Assembly: GCF_024362805.1 (NCBI RefSeq)
Contig: NZ_CP093299.1
Location: 1,116,001 to 1,180,000, forward strand
Length of the DNA stretch: 64,000 nt
Direction of reading: 5' to 3'
Origin: Salipaludibacillus sp. LMS25
GTDB taxonomy: Bacteria > Bacillota > Bacilli > Bacillales > Salisediminibacteriaceae
The translations under genes were made by a program, and so were the position numbers. Under the pieces are notes generated by a model, which was not told the origin of the DNA, did not search any database, and saw nothing but the letters and a program-made list of their open reading frames with translations. Positions 9,218 to 19,203 of the stretch are shown piece after piece (position 1 is the first letter of the stretch; every line of letters starts with the position of its first letter).

Positions 9218-11215
9218 TCACCCTTCCGCTTTCAATTCTATAATCACATCGCGAAGCTCTGCTGCCCGTTCGAAATTCAAGTCTTTAGCCGCTTCCTTCA
9301 TTTCTTTTTCCATTCTTTCAATCACTTGTTCACGATCTTTTTTACTTAATTTTTGTTTCGGTGCTTTCGTGAAAGCGTCATACGCTGCTTCTTCTTCAGC
9401 AGCATAAGTAGCTTGAATAAGCTCAGGAATGGCTTTTTGTATCGTTCGAGGCACAATGCCATGCTTTTCATTATGCGCTTTTTGAATGTTACGGCGACGT
9501 TTCGTTTCTTCTATCGCTACCTGCATAGAATTAGTTATTTTGTCTGCGTACATAATAACGTGGCCATTCGCATTTCTTGCTGCTCTACCCATCGTTTGAA
9601 TCAAGGAACGCTCCGCTCTTAAAAAGCCTTCTTTATCCGCATCTAATATAGCAACGAGTGAGACTTCTGGAATATCAAGCCCTTCCCTCAATAGATTAAT
9701 ACCGACAAGAACATCAAATTCTCCTTTTCTTAATTCACGAATAATTTGGATGCGCTCTAGTGTTTTTATATCAGAATGCAAATACTTAACACGGATACCT
9801 ACTTCCTTAAAATAGTCCGTTAAATCTTCAGACATCTTTTTCGTTAATGTTGTTACAAGTACTCGTTCTTGCCTTTCCTTTCTCAATCGGATCTCTTCAA
9901 TCAAATCGTCAATTTGTCCTTCAATCGGTCGTATGTCTACCGATGGATCTATCAAACCGGTAGGACGGATGATTTGCTCCACCATTTTTGGACAATGCTC
10001 AATTTCATAGGGACCAGGTGTGGCAGAGACGAAAATTGTTTGATGTATATGCTTCTCAAATTCTTCAAACTTTAGAGGGCGGTTGTCTTTTGCAGAAGGT
10101 AAGCGAAACCCATGGTCTACAAGAACACTTTTACGTGCCTGGTCTCCGTTATACATGCCGCGCACTTGTGGCAGTGTGACATGCGATTCATCTACGATGA
10201 TGAGAAAATCATCTGGAAAATAATCGAGTAACGTATATGGCGTTGCACCGGCATCTCGAAAAGTCAAATGTCTAGAATAGTTCTCAATACCAGAACAGTA
10301 ACCCATTTCGTGCATCATTTCTATGTCATACCTCGTTCGCTGTTCAAGGCGTTGCGCTTCTAACAGTTTCCCCTGTTCATGAAGTATTTTAAGCGTTTCT
10401 TCTAATTCTTTTTCAATATTAATAATGGCCCGCTTTAACTTTTCTTCTCGTGTAACAAAGTGAGAAGCTGGAAAAATAGCGACATGTTCCCGTTCACCAA
10501 GAATTTCACCAGTTAACGCATCCACTTCAGTAATGCGGTCTATTTCATCTCCAAAAAATTCGATTCGCAAACAATGCTCATCTCTTGAAGCTGGAAAAAT
10601 TTCGACCACATCACCTCTCACACGGAAAGTTCCTCGGGTAAAATTGATATCGTTTCGTTCATATTGCACATCAACGAGCTGTCTAAGGATGTCATTACGT
10701 TCGCGTTCCATACCAGTTCGCAACGATACGACTAAGTCACTATATTCCTCTGGAGAACCGAGACCGTATATACATGATACACTCGCGACAATAATCACAT
10801 CGTTTCTTTCAAACAATGAGCTTGTTGCTGAGTGCCTAAGCTTATCAATTTCGTCGTTTATACTGGCATCTTTTTCGATGAATGTATCTGATTGAGGAAT
10901 GTAAGCTTCCGGTTGATAATAATCATAATAACTCACAAAATACTCTACCCGATTGTTTGGGAAGAATTCTTTAAACTCACTATATAATTGGCCAGCTAAC
11001 GTTTTATTGTGTGCAATGACTAATGTAGGCTTATTGACTTCCTTCACTACATTTGAAACAGTAAATGTTTTACCAGTTCCAGTGGCCCCAAGTAAGGTTT
11101 GATATTTTTCACCGTTATGAATGCCTTCAACGAGTTTTTTTATCGCTTGCGGCTGATCTCCTTGAGGGTCGTAAGCAGAAACGAGCTCAAAAGGCGTTAA
11201 AGATTCTCCAGACAC
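9218..11215 (-). CDS. uvrB: Excinuclease ABC subunit B
   Basis: A 665-aa helicase-like repair protein. Walker A GATGTGKT is at residues 43-50, the damage-clamping beta-hairpin [12 protein letters not shown] near 97-108, the DEAD-type box DESH, helicase motif [11 protein letters not shown], and a C-terminal UVR helical hairpin (about 630-663) that contacts UvrC. Translation starts at GTG 11215 seven nt after AAGGAGGA. The first gene of uvrBA; transcription starts about 220 nt upstream at a promoter covered by a LexA box, leaving an unusually long leader. Confidence 0.98.
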   Translation of the reverse strand: MSGESLTPFELVSAYDPQGDQPQAIKKLVEGIHNGEKYQTLLGATGTGKTFTVSNVVKEVNKPTLVIAHNKTLAGQLYSEFKEFFPNNRVEYFVSYYDYYQPEAYIPQSDTFIEKDASINDEIDKLRHSATSSLFERNDVIIVASVSCIYGLGSPEEYSDLVVSLRTGMERERNDILRQLVDVQYERNDINFTRGTFRVRGDVVEIFPASRDEHCLRIEFFGDEIDRITEVDALTGEILGEREHVAIFPASHFVTREEKLKRAIINIEKELEETLKILHEQGKLLEAQRLEQRTRYDIEMMHEMGYCSGIENYSRHLTFRDAGATPYTLLDYFPDDFLIIVDESHVTLPQVRGMYNGDQARKSVLVDHGFRLPSAKDNRPLKFEEFEKHIHQTIFVSATPGPYEIEHCPKMVEQIIRPTGLIDPSVDIRPIEGQIDDLIEEIRLRKERQERVLVTTLTKKMSEDLTDYFKEVGIRVKYLHSDIKTLERIQIIRELRKGEFDVLVGINLLREGLDIPEVSLVAILDADKEGFLRAERSLIQTMGRAARNANGHVIMYADKITNSMQVAIEETKRRRNIQKAHNEKHGIVPRTIQKAIPELIQATYAAEEEAAYDAFTKAPKQKLSKKDREQVIERMEKEMKEAAKDLNFERAAELRDVIIELKAEG

Positions 11216-11443
11216 AGCACTTCCTCCTTTTCCTCTCTATATGAACACAAGGATCGTGTAAACTAAATAAGGCGACAAAAGAATAGCGTTTTCGTAGGTA
11301 TTACCTTTGTAAATGTTGTTTGACTATTCTCCTATCGTGGTAAACGTCCATTTCTTGTACCGAGGTTACCTCTTTCGCATATTAAAATCAACTACTTCAC
11401 TTAAGAGAAACCTCCTTTTACTTTTTCTTTTAGTGTATTTATC

Positions 11444-11482
11444 ATTATAGCATATTTTAAACAAAACACGAACAAATATTCG
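11444..11482 (-). promoter_or_regulatory. uvrBA promoter with LexA (SOS) box over the -35
   Basis: On the minus strand the SOS box CGAATATTTGTTCG (11469-11482) matches 12 of 14 positions of the Gram-positive LexA/DinR consensus CGAACRNRYGTTCG. It overlaps a weak -35 TTCGTG (11467-11472), which is followed after 17 nt by a perfect -10 TATAAT (11444-11449). uvrBA is an SOS operon in B. subtilis, so placement and sequence agree. Confidence 0.85.
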
Positions 11483-11494
11483 CTTTTGTGTTAA

Positions 11495-11653
11495 ATAAAG
11501 CTAAGCTTCAATCAGTGGGCGTTTTCCTTCATCCCCCACTGATTGTTCGTTTAACTTATGGGAGCTTTAGGGGCAGTTTATCCCCCACATAAACTTTTCG
11601 ACCTTCTTAAGTTTTGTGGTGGGGGTTTTACTGCCTCTTAAGAGTGGGATAAA
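11495..11653 (+). repeat. Family A repeat, copy A2 (full form)
   Basis: A full 159-bp copy. The head hairpin AATCAGTGGG...CCCACTGATT (11510-11549) is followed by a compound stem in which GGGGCAGT pairs with ACTGCC-type sequence and the inner arm CCCCCAC pairs with GTGGGGG. It lies between the uvrBA promoter and the minJ terminator. A 62-codon ORF inside it has no ribosome site and is not considered real. Confidence 0.92.
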
Positions 11654-11783
11654 AATATACCCTTGCGTTTTGATTAGTATCATCATGGACTTATATGTCA
11701 TACAATACACCTGTCATCCCCTTTTGAAACACTCAATTTTTTCTTCTGTCCTAATAGCTCTACTAGTTAATTACCTTCTATAC

Positions 11784-11833
11784 AGAAAAGAGTGGTTGAA
11801 TTAACTGTCGCTCGACAGTTATTCAACCACTCT
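11784..11833 (-). terminator. Rho-independent terminator of minJ
   Basis: A near-perfect long hairpin: AGAGTGGTTGAAT...ATTCAACCACTCT with inner ACTGTC/GACAGT, followed on the minus strand by TTTTC. It lies directly after the minJ stop. Confidence 0.88.
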
Positions 11834-11834
11834 G

Positions 11835-13430
11835 TTAATCATTAAAGTCTCTCTTTTTCTCTCGCCCTTCTTCAAGGTCATCTTCCATTTTAGGACGCCA
11901 TTTGTTCCTTTCAGACTTCGTTTTTCGAAACTCATCATAAAAAGAGGTTAACCCTTCTGCTTGTCCGTATGGTTTGCCTGTTTCATAAGCATCTTTAGCT
12001 GATTTAAAGAAGGCTTCTTTATCAGCACCATCTTCCTGAGGAGGAAAAGCTTGATCATTCTTAACGTCATCAGCCTCAGGAGTGGTATAGCCATTTTCTG
12101 AGCTAAAGTGTTCTTTTCTTATGGATTCTTCAAGCCCACTGGCCACTATCTCAACTTCTTTGTGTTCCTTATTCGCATTTTCTTGTTCGTACCCATTAGT
12201 TAAATTTGTTCTATCTTGGTTAATGATGACAGAAGAGCGGATCCCTCGATATGACAGGTTTCCGAATTTATCATCCGGTACAAATAAACACCCTATCTGA
12301 AAATGATCGCCTTGAAAGATTGACGATTGAGCCAAGCGTAATTCGTCATTAGTATCTAACACTTCTAATTTACAATAGGCCGAGTTTTGCTGTAAAGCAT
12401 CATAAAAATCCCGCTGAGAATAGACCTCACGTCCATTAGTTTTAATGATGATTTCCCCTATCTCCAACCCCATCTTTGCAGCTGTGGAACCAGGTAATAT
12501 ACCGACTACTCGCAGGCCATTCTCTCGTCGAGCAAAAAAGCTTGATTGCCCTTTATCTTTCCGATGATATAATGCAATAATTAATTCTCTTGCGATTAAA
12601 ACAACAATTGGAATTGCTAATGCTGCTAATGGATAAAAGTAGGACATAACCGCCAAGGGTAGCAATGCGATAGCCACTAGCAATAACTGTTTTCCAACTC
12701 GTTTTACTCCAAAAATCGGTAACTCAGCATGTATATTTAAACGAAAGCCTAGTACGAATGGAAGAAGGGCGATCCCAAAAAACGTCCCTGGTATATTAAG
12801 TACCGGCCACCAACCTGCTCCAGTTAATTCTCCAGCAGGGATCATGATAAAAACAGGCATAAACCAGAAACGCGAAGCTAAATGCTTACCAATTTGTTTT
12901 CCCCTCTTACTTTTAATAATAGCTGGAGACGTTTGCTTCCAGCCATCTATTAAAATAAGGATCGCTTCAGTTATAAATAGTAGGGTAATGAGTAACGCAA
13001 CATTTAGCAATGAAGTGGCCCTTAAATCCGCTAGCCAGCTATTAATTAATGGATGTTGTGACGTTATTTCCGGTAGAAAGAAGACAATAAGCATCCCTAG
13101 CGAGACGATTGTCGTCATACTTAACCATCTAGCATTGCGAAAGGGCACAAATACTAACCACAAAAATGAGATTAAAATTAAAAATCCAGGTTGCAAATGA
13201 ATACCTAGCAGAAGTGTTAATGCTGACACGACAATGGTAAAAATCACGGCAACCCCTAATGGTGATATCACAGGTGAAATCACATCATATACACGGGTAT
13301 GAAAGTCCCTTCTTTCCCTTTTCACTCGTCGTAAACTAAACCAAAAGATGACGAGTATCATGACATATGTAAGCGGGTGTAAAAAGAATCTACCTACTGC
13401 TTTAAGTATTTCAAATCCTATTACATCCAT
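11835..13430 (-). CDS. minJ: MinJ-like division-site protein (polytopic membrane protein with PDZ domain)
   Basis: A 531-aa protein from ATG 13430, chosen because GAGGAGG lies 8 nt upstream; a longer in-frame start at 13451 would read through that ribosome site. The first ~280 residues contain about seven or eight membrane helices. A PDZ domain follows (about 295-370; RRENGLRVVGILPGSTAAKMGLEIGE in two blocks). The last ~130 residues are hydrophilic and acidic, and make it longer than the B. subtilis MinJ (about 400 aa). MinJ bridges DivIVA and MinD at the poles and septum. Its position next to ctpB matches the B. subtilis minJ (yvjD) locus. Confidence 0.85.
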   Translation of the reverse strand: MDVIGFEILKAVGRFFLHPLTYVMILVIFWFSLRRVKRERRDFHTRVYDVISPVISPLGVAVIFTIVVSALTLLLGIHLQPGFLILISFLWLVFVPFRNARWLSMTTIVSLGMLIVFFLPEITSQHPLINSWLADLRATSLLNVALLITLLFITEAILILIDGWKQTSPAIIKSKRGKQIGKHLASRFWFMPVFIMIPAGELTGAGWWPVLNIPGTFFGIALLPFVLGFRLNIHAELPIFGVKRVGKQLLLVAIALLPLAVMSYFYPLAALAIPIVVLIARELIIALYHRKDKGQSSFFARRENGLRVVGILPGSTAAKMGLEIGEIIIKTNGREVYSQRDFYDALQQNSAYCKLEVLDTNDELRLAQSSIFQGDHFQIGCLFVPDDKFGNLSYRGIRSSVIINQDRTNLTNGYEQENANKEHKEVEIVASGLEESIRKEHFSSENGYTTPEADDVKNDQAFPPQEDGADKEAFFKSAKDAYETGKPYGQAEGLTSFYDEFRKTKSERNKWRPKMEDDLEEGREKKRDFND

Positions 13431-13710
13431 AATCACTGCCTCCTCGAACATACAGGAACCTTATGAACAGAGATAGCCGTGTTGAAACACGAGCCTTTCT
13501 GATACTAACTGTCCCTTCCTTTCATTGTAAATGAAATTTCAAAAAAAAAAAGCTGTTTTTCGATAAATTAATGTTTTTCTACAGAAGAAATTAAAATGAG
13601 CTATGAACCTTTCTCCGTATTACATAACTGATTGAAGGAGCGTATTATAGTAGGCCATAACTCAAATATATCATTAATAAAGATTAACATTGTCATTATA
13701 ACGTATAGGT

Positions 13711-13746
13711 AAAAAACTAACCGGCTATCTTAGAAGATTGCCGGTT
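13711..13746 (-). terminator. Rho-independent terminator of ctpB
   Basis: On the minus strand AACCGGC pairs with GCCGGTT around an AT-rich loop, followed by a T run (13711-13716). It ends the ctpB transcript. The remaining part of this gap toward minJ (13431-13710) shows no gene. Confidence 0.85.
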
Positions 13747-13755
13747 AATGACAGG

Positions 13756-15228
13756 TTATTCTTTCGTCAGCAGCTCTAACGCTTTCTTCATTTGGACATC
13801 ATTTTCTTTATCCTGAACAGCTTTAATCACTAATTCTTGCAGGCGATCAGCTGTTTTTTCATCAATTTCACCTGTGACATCAAGATCCTCATCTTTTTGG
13901 AACTGAGACACGGCGTCTTCCGTTTTTTCATCAAAATAACCATCCGCTCTCCCCGGTTTATACCCTAGTCCTTTAAGCATAATTTGGGCGCTCTCAATAT
14001 GGTCATTAGACATATCAAACACAAGCGTTTCTTCTGCATCAATTGGGGAAACATAGAAAAAATCAGGCTGCTCTACCTCAACTGTCGGCTCTACACCTTC
14101 CTCATTAATATCATTTCCATCTGACGTTAACCATCTGAACAAGGTTAATTTCATCTCGCTTCCATCACCCATTGGAAGTGTTTGCTGAACTGTTCCTTTC
14201 CCAAAAGTACTTCTACCAACTACCTCATAGCCGCCAGCTTCTTTTAGTGCTGCTGCTAGGATTTCCGATGCTGAAGCACTTCCTTCATCAACTAAAGCGA
14301 CAATTGGATATTCTTTTTCCTCTTTCATATTTGAAAGATGTCGCATCCGTTCACCTTCACGGTCTTCAATTTGTACAATAGCTTCACCTTCAGGTATTAA
14401 AAGGCTGCCAATGTCTTCTACACTTTGTAAAAATCCTCCCGGGTTACCACGAACATCGATGAGTAAGCCTTCAATTCCTTCTTTTTCAAGTTTGTTCAAT
14501 TCTTCTTCAAAGCGTTCTGCCGTATTTTCAGAAAAAGAGCGTATTTCGATTAATCCAATGGATTGACCATCTTTTTCAATCGTGTCACCGTATACTGTTT
14601 CAATTGGAATTTCATCACGTACGACGTCAATTGATATAGGATCATTTACTCCTGGACGTTCTATTGTTAATGTGACTGTCGTACCTTTCTCACCACGAAT
14701 TTTAGATACTGCCTCATAAAGAGAAAGGCCTTCAATATTTTCTTCATCAATTTCAACAATTTGATCATTCGGCCTTAATCCAGCCTCTTCAGCAGGAGAG
14801 TCGCGGAATGGCGCTACAATGGTCACCCTGCCATTGGTCATACTCACTTCTGCTCCGATGCCTTCAAAGGAAGAGTCGAGCGATTCCATAAATTCTTTCG
14901 CAGTCGTTTCATCCATATATACTGAGTAAGGATCATCCAATACTTCTAACATGCCGTGGATCGCGCCATCAAGAAGATCAGATTCATCGACTTCATTCAC
15001 GTATTGTTCAGAAATAATGTCATAAGCCCGCTCAAGTTTTTTGAACTGCTCTTCAGTTATTTCCGAATCATCGCCTTCATTACCAGCAGAAGTGTCGTTA
15101 TTCCCTGAATCCATTACCATTGCTGCTTCATCATTATCTATCGCTGCTAAAGCAGTATACATGCCACCGGCTCCTAATAGGAGGGAGATCGCCACCGCAA
15201 CCGGGAGGAGTATTTTATTCTTATTCAC
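13756..15228 (-). CDS. ctpB: S41 carboxy-terminal processing protease CtpB-like
   Basis: A 490-aa exported serine protease. An N-terminal signal anchor (about 6-28) is followed by an acidic linker, a PDZ domain (about 120-200) that gates the active site, the S41 catalytic domain with Ser319 in GSASASE and Lys344 in FGKGTVQ (25 residues apart, as in known CtpB/D1 proteases), and a C-terminal peptidoglycan-binding-like domain (about 405-470). The start is GTG 15228 after GAGGTGGG. In B. subtilis CtpB cleaves SpoIVFA to trigger sigma-K activation. Paralogues CtpA cannot be excluded by sequence, but the position next to minJ and ftsEX supports ctpB. Confidence 0.92.
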   Translation of the reverse strand: MNKNKILLPVAVAISLLLGAGGMYTALAAIDNDEAAMVMDSGNNDTSAGNEGDDSEITEEQFKKLERAYDIISEQYVNEVDESDLLDGAIHGMLEVLDDPYSVYMDETTAKEFMESLDSSFEGIGAEVSMTNGRVTIVAPFRDSPAEEAGLRPNDQIVEIDEENIEGLSLYEAVSKIRGEKGTTVTLTIERPGVNDPISIDVVRDEIPIETVYGDTIEKDGQSIGLIEIRSFSENTAERFEEELNKLEKEGIEGLLIDVRGNPGGFLQSVEDIGSLLIPEGEAIVQIEDREGERMRHLSNMKEEKEYPIVALVDEGSASASEILAAALKEAGGYEVVGRSTFGKGTVQQTLPMGDGSEMKLTLFRWLTSDGNDINEEGVEPTVEVEQPDFFYVSPIDAEETLVFDMSNDHIESAQIMLKGLGYKPGRADGYFDEKTEDAVSQFQKDEDLDVTGEIDEKTADRLQELVIKAVQDKENDVQMKKALELLTKE

Positions 15229-15491
15229 TTTCCCACCTCTTTTGTCCCTAATTAAACTTTGGAAGATGTCGAAATCCCCCTATAAGCTATCTTTATCATA
15301 TCAAAGTTAACATCATTTATAAAATATTTGATTTAACTAATTGTGTCAATGTTTTCTCCCGTGGCTTTTTCTATAAGTTTCACACCTCATTTATTTCCTG
15401 TTAAAACTCTGTTAAGACATACTTAAACACCTTTTCCAATGGTATGAGATTATTCTAAGTATAACCATATGGCTCGCAGATAATTTAATCA
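15229..15491. other. Intergenic region between ctpB and the M23 hydrolase gene
   Basis: AT-rich, no ORF with a ribosome site. It holds the promoter region of ctpB; I cannot name a confident -35/-10 pair. Confidence 0.35.
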
Positions 15492-15540
15492 TAAAAAAAA
15501 GAAGAGGCCAGTATAGTATACTATCGGGCCTACTTCTTCA
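15492..15540 (-). terminator. Rho-independent terminator of the M23 hydrolase gene
   Basis: On the minus strand GAAGAAGTAGGCCC pairs with GGCCTCTTCTT around an AT loop, followed by eight T residues. Placed 20 nt after the stop codon of the upstream gene. Confidence 0.88.
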
Positions 15541-15559
15541 TTCGTAGATTCGTTTTTTA

Positions 15560-16933
15560 TTATGGTAAATAAGGTGCAGGATTTACTGCTGATGAGCCGC
15601 CTGTATAGCCACCAGGATGAACTTCGAAATGGAGGTGCACCCCCGTAGACGTTCCCGTTGTCCCCATTGTAGCTATGTTTTGCCCCCTACTCACTCGGTC
15701 ACCGACAGACACATTAAAAGAAGCTAGATGCGCATATAACGTCGCATACGTTTCCCCATCGATAACGTGCGTAATAATAATTGTATTCCCATATCCACCC
15801 ATACTTCTTGCAGAAACAACCGTCCCTGCTTCAGCAGCGAATATACCTGTTCCACCATCTCGCCCATAGTCAATCCCATTATGTTGGCGCGTTGTTCCAT
15901 AAACAGGATGCGTCCTACTTCCAAATCCAGATGTTACACGCCCATTAGCTGGCCTATGGAAAATAGCTGATCCACTATCATTTGACGATGATGCTGTTTC
16001 GTTAGAGCTATTATTTGATGATGAACTGCTTGATTGACTCGCTTCTTCAGCCTTTTTGCGCTCAGCTTCTTGTCGTTCAGCCTCTTCACGCTGACGTCTC
16101 TCTTCTTCTTCCTTCTTTCGCCGTTCTTCTTCTAGCCGCTTCTGCTCTTCTTCCCACGCAGCCAGTTCTTGTTTCGCTGCTTCTTCTTGAGCTTTTAGAA
16201 GCTCTTGTTCTTCTTCAATAGATAGTAGGTTATCTTCAATTTCATAGCCTTGCTCTTCTAAATCAGCAATAAGAACGCCTTTTGCATCAAGCTGTTCCTC
16301 TAATTGAGCTTTTAATGATTCCAGCTCACCCATTTGATTTTCAAGACTGGCTAATTCATCTTCTAATTCTTCTGTAGCTATTTCAAGAGCTTCCATGTCT
16401 ACAATATGTTCTTCTAAAATAGCCTGATCTTGACTAGCAATCGAATTTAGAGCAGACACACGTTCAACTAGGTCACCGAAGCTTTGAGCTCCTAGTACAA
16501 CTTCAAGATAGTTGACATTTCCACCATTCTGATACATGGACTTCACACGTTCTTTTAAAAGATCGTCCCGATCAGCAATACGCTCTTTCAACTCTTCTAT
16601 CTCTGCATGTAATTGTTCAACTCTTGCTGTTGTTTCTTCTACTTCCTCTTCTTTCACACTAATTTGGTCGTTCGTATCAATCACTTCATCGTCTAATTGT
16701 TTGATCTCTTCTTTAACGTCACTTATCTCTTCTTCAATGCCTTCTAATTCCTCTTCTTTTTCAGCCGCTTCACGTTCTCTTTCATTCTGTTCTTGTTTAT
16801 ATGAATCTATTTCTTTTTCAAGGTCTTCACCTGTATTCGCGTATGCTGTCTCATTATGTAAATTTAAAGAGCCAGAAAACGCTGAAAAGACGAAAATCGC
16901 GGTCACTATAGTGAACAAAAATTTTCTTAACAC
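15560..16933 (-). CDS. Secreted coiled-coil M23 (LytM) peptidoglycan endopeptidase, probable FtsEX partner
   Basis: A 457-aa exported protein. Signal peptide about 1-32; a long Glu/Lys-rich coiled coil from about 33 to 295; a Ser/Asn linker (about 296-325); and a C-terminal M23 domain with all zinc ligands: HNGIDYGRD, YAHL and HLHFE. An intact metal site argues for active D,D-/glycyl-type endopeptidase rather than a degenerate EnvC-type activator. GTG start at 16933 after AAGGAGG. It follows ftsEX by 73 nt. In B. subtilis FtsEX controls CwlO, an NlpC/P60 enzyme with the same coiled-coil plan, so this protein may play that part here; that is inference. Confidence 0.88.
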   Translation of the reverse strand: MLRKFLFTIVTAIFVFSAFSGSLNLHNETAYANTGEDLEKEIDSYKQEQNEREREAAEKEEELEGIEEEISDVKEEIKQLDDEVIDTNDQISVKEEEVEETTARVEQLHAEIEELKERIADRDDLLKERVKSMYQNGGNVNYLEVVLGAQSFGDLVERVSALNSIASQDQAILEEHIVDMEALEIATEELEDELASLENQMGELESLKAQLEEQLDAKGVLIADLEEQGYEIEDNLLSIEEEQELLKAQEEAAKQELAAWEEEQKRLEEERRKKEEEERRQREEAERQEAERKKAEEASQSSSSSSNNSSNETASSSNDSGSAIFHRPANGRVTSGFGSRTHPVYGTTRQHNGIDYGRDGGTGIFAAEAGTVVSARSMGGYGNTIIITHVIDGETYATLYAHLASFNVSVGDRVSRGQNIATMGTTGTSTGVHLHFEVHPGGYTGGSSAVNPAPYLP

Positions 16934-17006
16934 TCATAAACCTCCTTAGTTGAGTACAAATTATTTCCCAGGAAATCTATACGAAAGGGAGCTAGTCCCG
17001 GAAATT

Positions 17007-17900
17007 CTAGACTTTCAAGAATTTCCGGACACTCATCAAGCTTCCCCAAACTCCGACAACAGCACCAATGACGATTAGCAAAATTCCCATTTGAATGACG
17101 AGTGGATTAGGGGACAGGAACTGAAAAAAGTCAATGCCAGTCTGCTCACCTATCGTATTGTAAAAATACCGATACCCATAGGCTAGAGCACTGATAGGGA
17201 AAATGGATCCTATCGTACCCAGTAACAATCCTTCCACAAAGAAAGGCCATCGAATAAAACCATTTGTAGCGCCTACAAGTTTCATAATCTGAATTTCTCG
17301 TTTTCTAGCAATAATAGTTAGTTTAATTGTGTTAGCAATAAGGAATATAGCCGTAAAGAGCAACCCGGCAATAAGCGCAGTTCCAGCGATCCGTATAAAG
17401 TCAGTAGCCGTAAAGAGTTGGTCGAAAATATCTCGACCGTATTCTACCCCTTCTACATATTCGAATTCTTCGATTTTTTCTGCGATAACCTCGGTTTCAT
17501 GAGGTTGCTGTGCACGGACGACGTATACATCATTTAAAGGATTTTCATCTCTCAATCCTTCGAAATAGTCCCCTTGGTCACCAAGACTATCAATAAATTG
17601 TTCTAGTCCTTCCTCTTTCGGAATATAGATGACAGAATCAATATTTGAGATATTTTCTATATCACCTAAGAGAACTTCCATTTCTTCTTCGGAAGCTGTT
17701 CGTTCAATAAAGACTCTTACTTCTACATCATCTTCTAGTGAATCAGCAAAATGATTAACGTTCATAATTAATAATACAAACGCCCCTACAACCAATAACA
17801 TGACCGTTACTGCACTAATAGAAGCAAAGGTCATCCAGCCATTTCTTATTATATTTTTGCTGCCCTCTTTCACATGGCGGCCTAATGTTCTAGCCTTCAT
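17007..17900 (-). CDS. ftsX: Cell-division ABC transporter-like membrane protein FtsX
   Basis: A 297-aa protein with the FtsX plan: cytoplasmic N-terminus with KEGSKNIIRNGWMTFASISA, TM1 (about 20-45), a large extracellular loop (about 46-165) that binds the murein hydrolase, then TM2-TM4 (about 170-190, 220-245, 265-290). The conserved REIQIMKLVGAT coupling segment precedes TM3. FtsEX does not transport; ATP hydrolysis by FtsE is relayed through FtsX to activate a periplasmic/extracellular hydrolase. It overlaps ftsE by 11 nt. Confidence 0.95.
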   Translation of the reverse strand: MKARTLGRHVKEGSKNIIRNGWMTFASISAVTVMLLVVGAFVLLIMNVNHFADSLEDDVEVRVFIERTASEEEMEVLLGDIENISNIDSVIYIPKEEGLEQFIDSLGDQGDYFEGLRDENPLNDVYVVRAQQPHETEVIAEKIEEFEYVEGVEYGRDIFDQLFTATDFIRIAGTALIAGLLFTAIFLIANTIKLTIIARKREIQIMKLVGATNGFIRWPFFVEGLLLGTIGSIFPISALAYGYRYFYNTIGEQTGIDFFQFLSPNPLVIQMGILLIVIGAVVGVWGSLMSVRKFLKV

Positions 17901-18576
17901 AACGGTACGTCCCCCTCAGCTCATCCCGAGCAATGCGTCCGCCTTCAATCGCAATCAGGCGCTTCCGCATATTATCTACGATGTCCCGATTGTGCGTAGC
18001 CATCACAATGGTTGTCCCTCGCTCATTAATTTCTTCTAAAATATGCATGATTTCCCATGATGTTTCAGGATCTAAATTTCCTGTCGGTTCATCTGCAATT
18101 AATACTGCTGGATTATTAACGATGGCTCTTGCAATCGATACCCTCTGTTGTTCTCCTCCAGAAAGCTCGTGCGGCATGAATCTAGCTTTGTTCTTTAATC
18201 GCACAATATCTAATACATTCATTACCCTATGTCTAATCGTTTCTTTATCTTCTTCGATAACTTCCATAGCAAAAGCGACATTCTCAAAGACGGTAAGACT
18301 TTGAAGTAATTTAAAGTCTTGAAAAACAACGCCGATATTTCTTCTTAAATAGGGAATATGGCGTTCTTTGATTTTTGATAATTCTTGATTATTAACTGTA
18401 ATTTCGCCTCGAGTCGGTTTTTCCTCACGGTAAATCATTTTTATAAACGTTGATTTACCAGCACCACTTGGGCCAACTACATAAACGAATTCGCCTTTCT
18501 TTATATAGATAGAAATTCCATTAACAGCCATAACACCGTTAGGATACGTTTTCCATACATCCTGCATTTGAATCAT
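17890..18576 (-). CDS. ftsE: Cell-division ATP-binding protein FtsE
   Basis: A 228-aa ABC ATPase. Walker A GPSGAGKS (35-42), signature LSGGEQQR, and Walker B LIADEPTGNLD are all present. The start at ATG 18576 gives MIQMQDVWKTYPNG, which aligns with the family; an upstream in-frame GTG at 18591 would add five residues without a ribosome site. Forms the FtsEX complex with the overlapping downstream ftsX gene. Confidence 0.96.
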   Translation of the reverse strand: MIQMQDVWKTYPNGVMAVNGISIYIKKGEFVYVVGPSGAGKSTFIKMIYREEKPTRGEITVNNQELSKIKERHIPYLRRNIGVVFQDFKLLQSLTVFENVAFAMEVIEEDKETIRHRVMNVLDIVRLKNKARFMPHELSGGEQQRVSIARAIVNNPAVLIADEPTGNLDPETSWEIMHILEEINERGTTIVMATHNRDIVDNMRKRLIAIEGGRIARDELRGTYRYEG

Positions 18577-18591
18577 TTTTTCACATCCCAC

Positions 18592-18941
18592 TCATTTTGT
18601 CTTTCTTTTTTGCCGTTGAAATTCGTGTTGTGGACTGCAATCATTTATATTAAACAGTCTTATATTTGAAAAAAAATTATACAACATTCTAGTTAACACT
18701 TAGTATTTTATTACGACAATCTTTTTACTCTTATATATTATAGCATCAAAATATGTCGTTGAAAGTTAAACTTCTTTACAATTTCATTTCAAAGAGCTAC
18801 AAATGGTTATATTAGGTAAAAATGGCACTTTAAGCTGACCGGAATCTTTTTGTAGCAAGCATTTTTTATTATTTAATAGTTATAGATTGGATAAGTAACC
18901 ATTAAATTACCAGTAATGAGACCTCTTTTATATAGTTCGGT
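18592..18941. other. Gap upstream of ftsE before repeat A3
   Basis: AT-rich DNA of about 350 bp with the presumed ftsEX promoter. No ORF or convincing hairpin seen. Beyond it the gap is filled by repeats A3 and B1 and the IS remnant. Confidence 0.35.
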
Positions 18942-19099
18942 ATAAAGCTAAGCTTCAATCAGTGGGGGTTTTCCTTCATCCCCTACTGATTGTTCGTTTA
19001 ACTTATGGGACCTTTAGGGGCAGTTTATCCCCCACCTAAACTTTTCATCTTCTTAAGTTTTGAGGTGAGGGTTTTACTGCCCCTTAAGAGTGGGATAAA
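18942..19099 (+). repeat. Family A repeat, copy A3 (full form)
   Basis: A full 158-bp copy, from ATAAAGCTAAGCTTC to CCCTTAAGAGTGGGATAAA, directly abutting a family B copy on its right. Confidence 0.92.
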
Positions 19100-19100
19100 C

Positions 19101-19203
19101 GAACCGTCAATCAGTTAGGCGTCCGTTATCTCCCGCCTAACCTGATTTAGCTCTCCTCACTATTTTATGGTGGAAGTTTTACAGACGGTTATCTGCGATA
19201 AAT
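19101..19203 (+). repeat. Family B repeat, copy B1 (body only)
   Basis: Carries the B body: GTCCGTTATCTCCCGCCTAA, then CTCTCCTCACTATTTTATGG and the right end ACAGACGGTTATCTGCGATA. The A-like head hairpin is replaced by a local one, TCAGTTAGGCG/CGCCTAACCTGA. Confidence 0.85.

Noticed and set aside
11616-11804. 62-codon plus-strand ORF
   Set aside because: It begins inside repeat A2 and lacks a ribosome site.
18577-18591. GTG start of ftsE adding five residues
   Set aside because: No ribosome site in front; the ATG at 18576 matches the family N-terminus.
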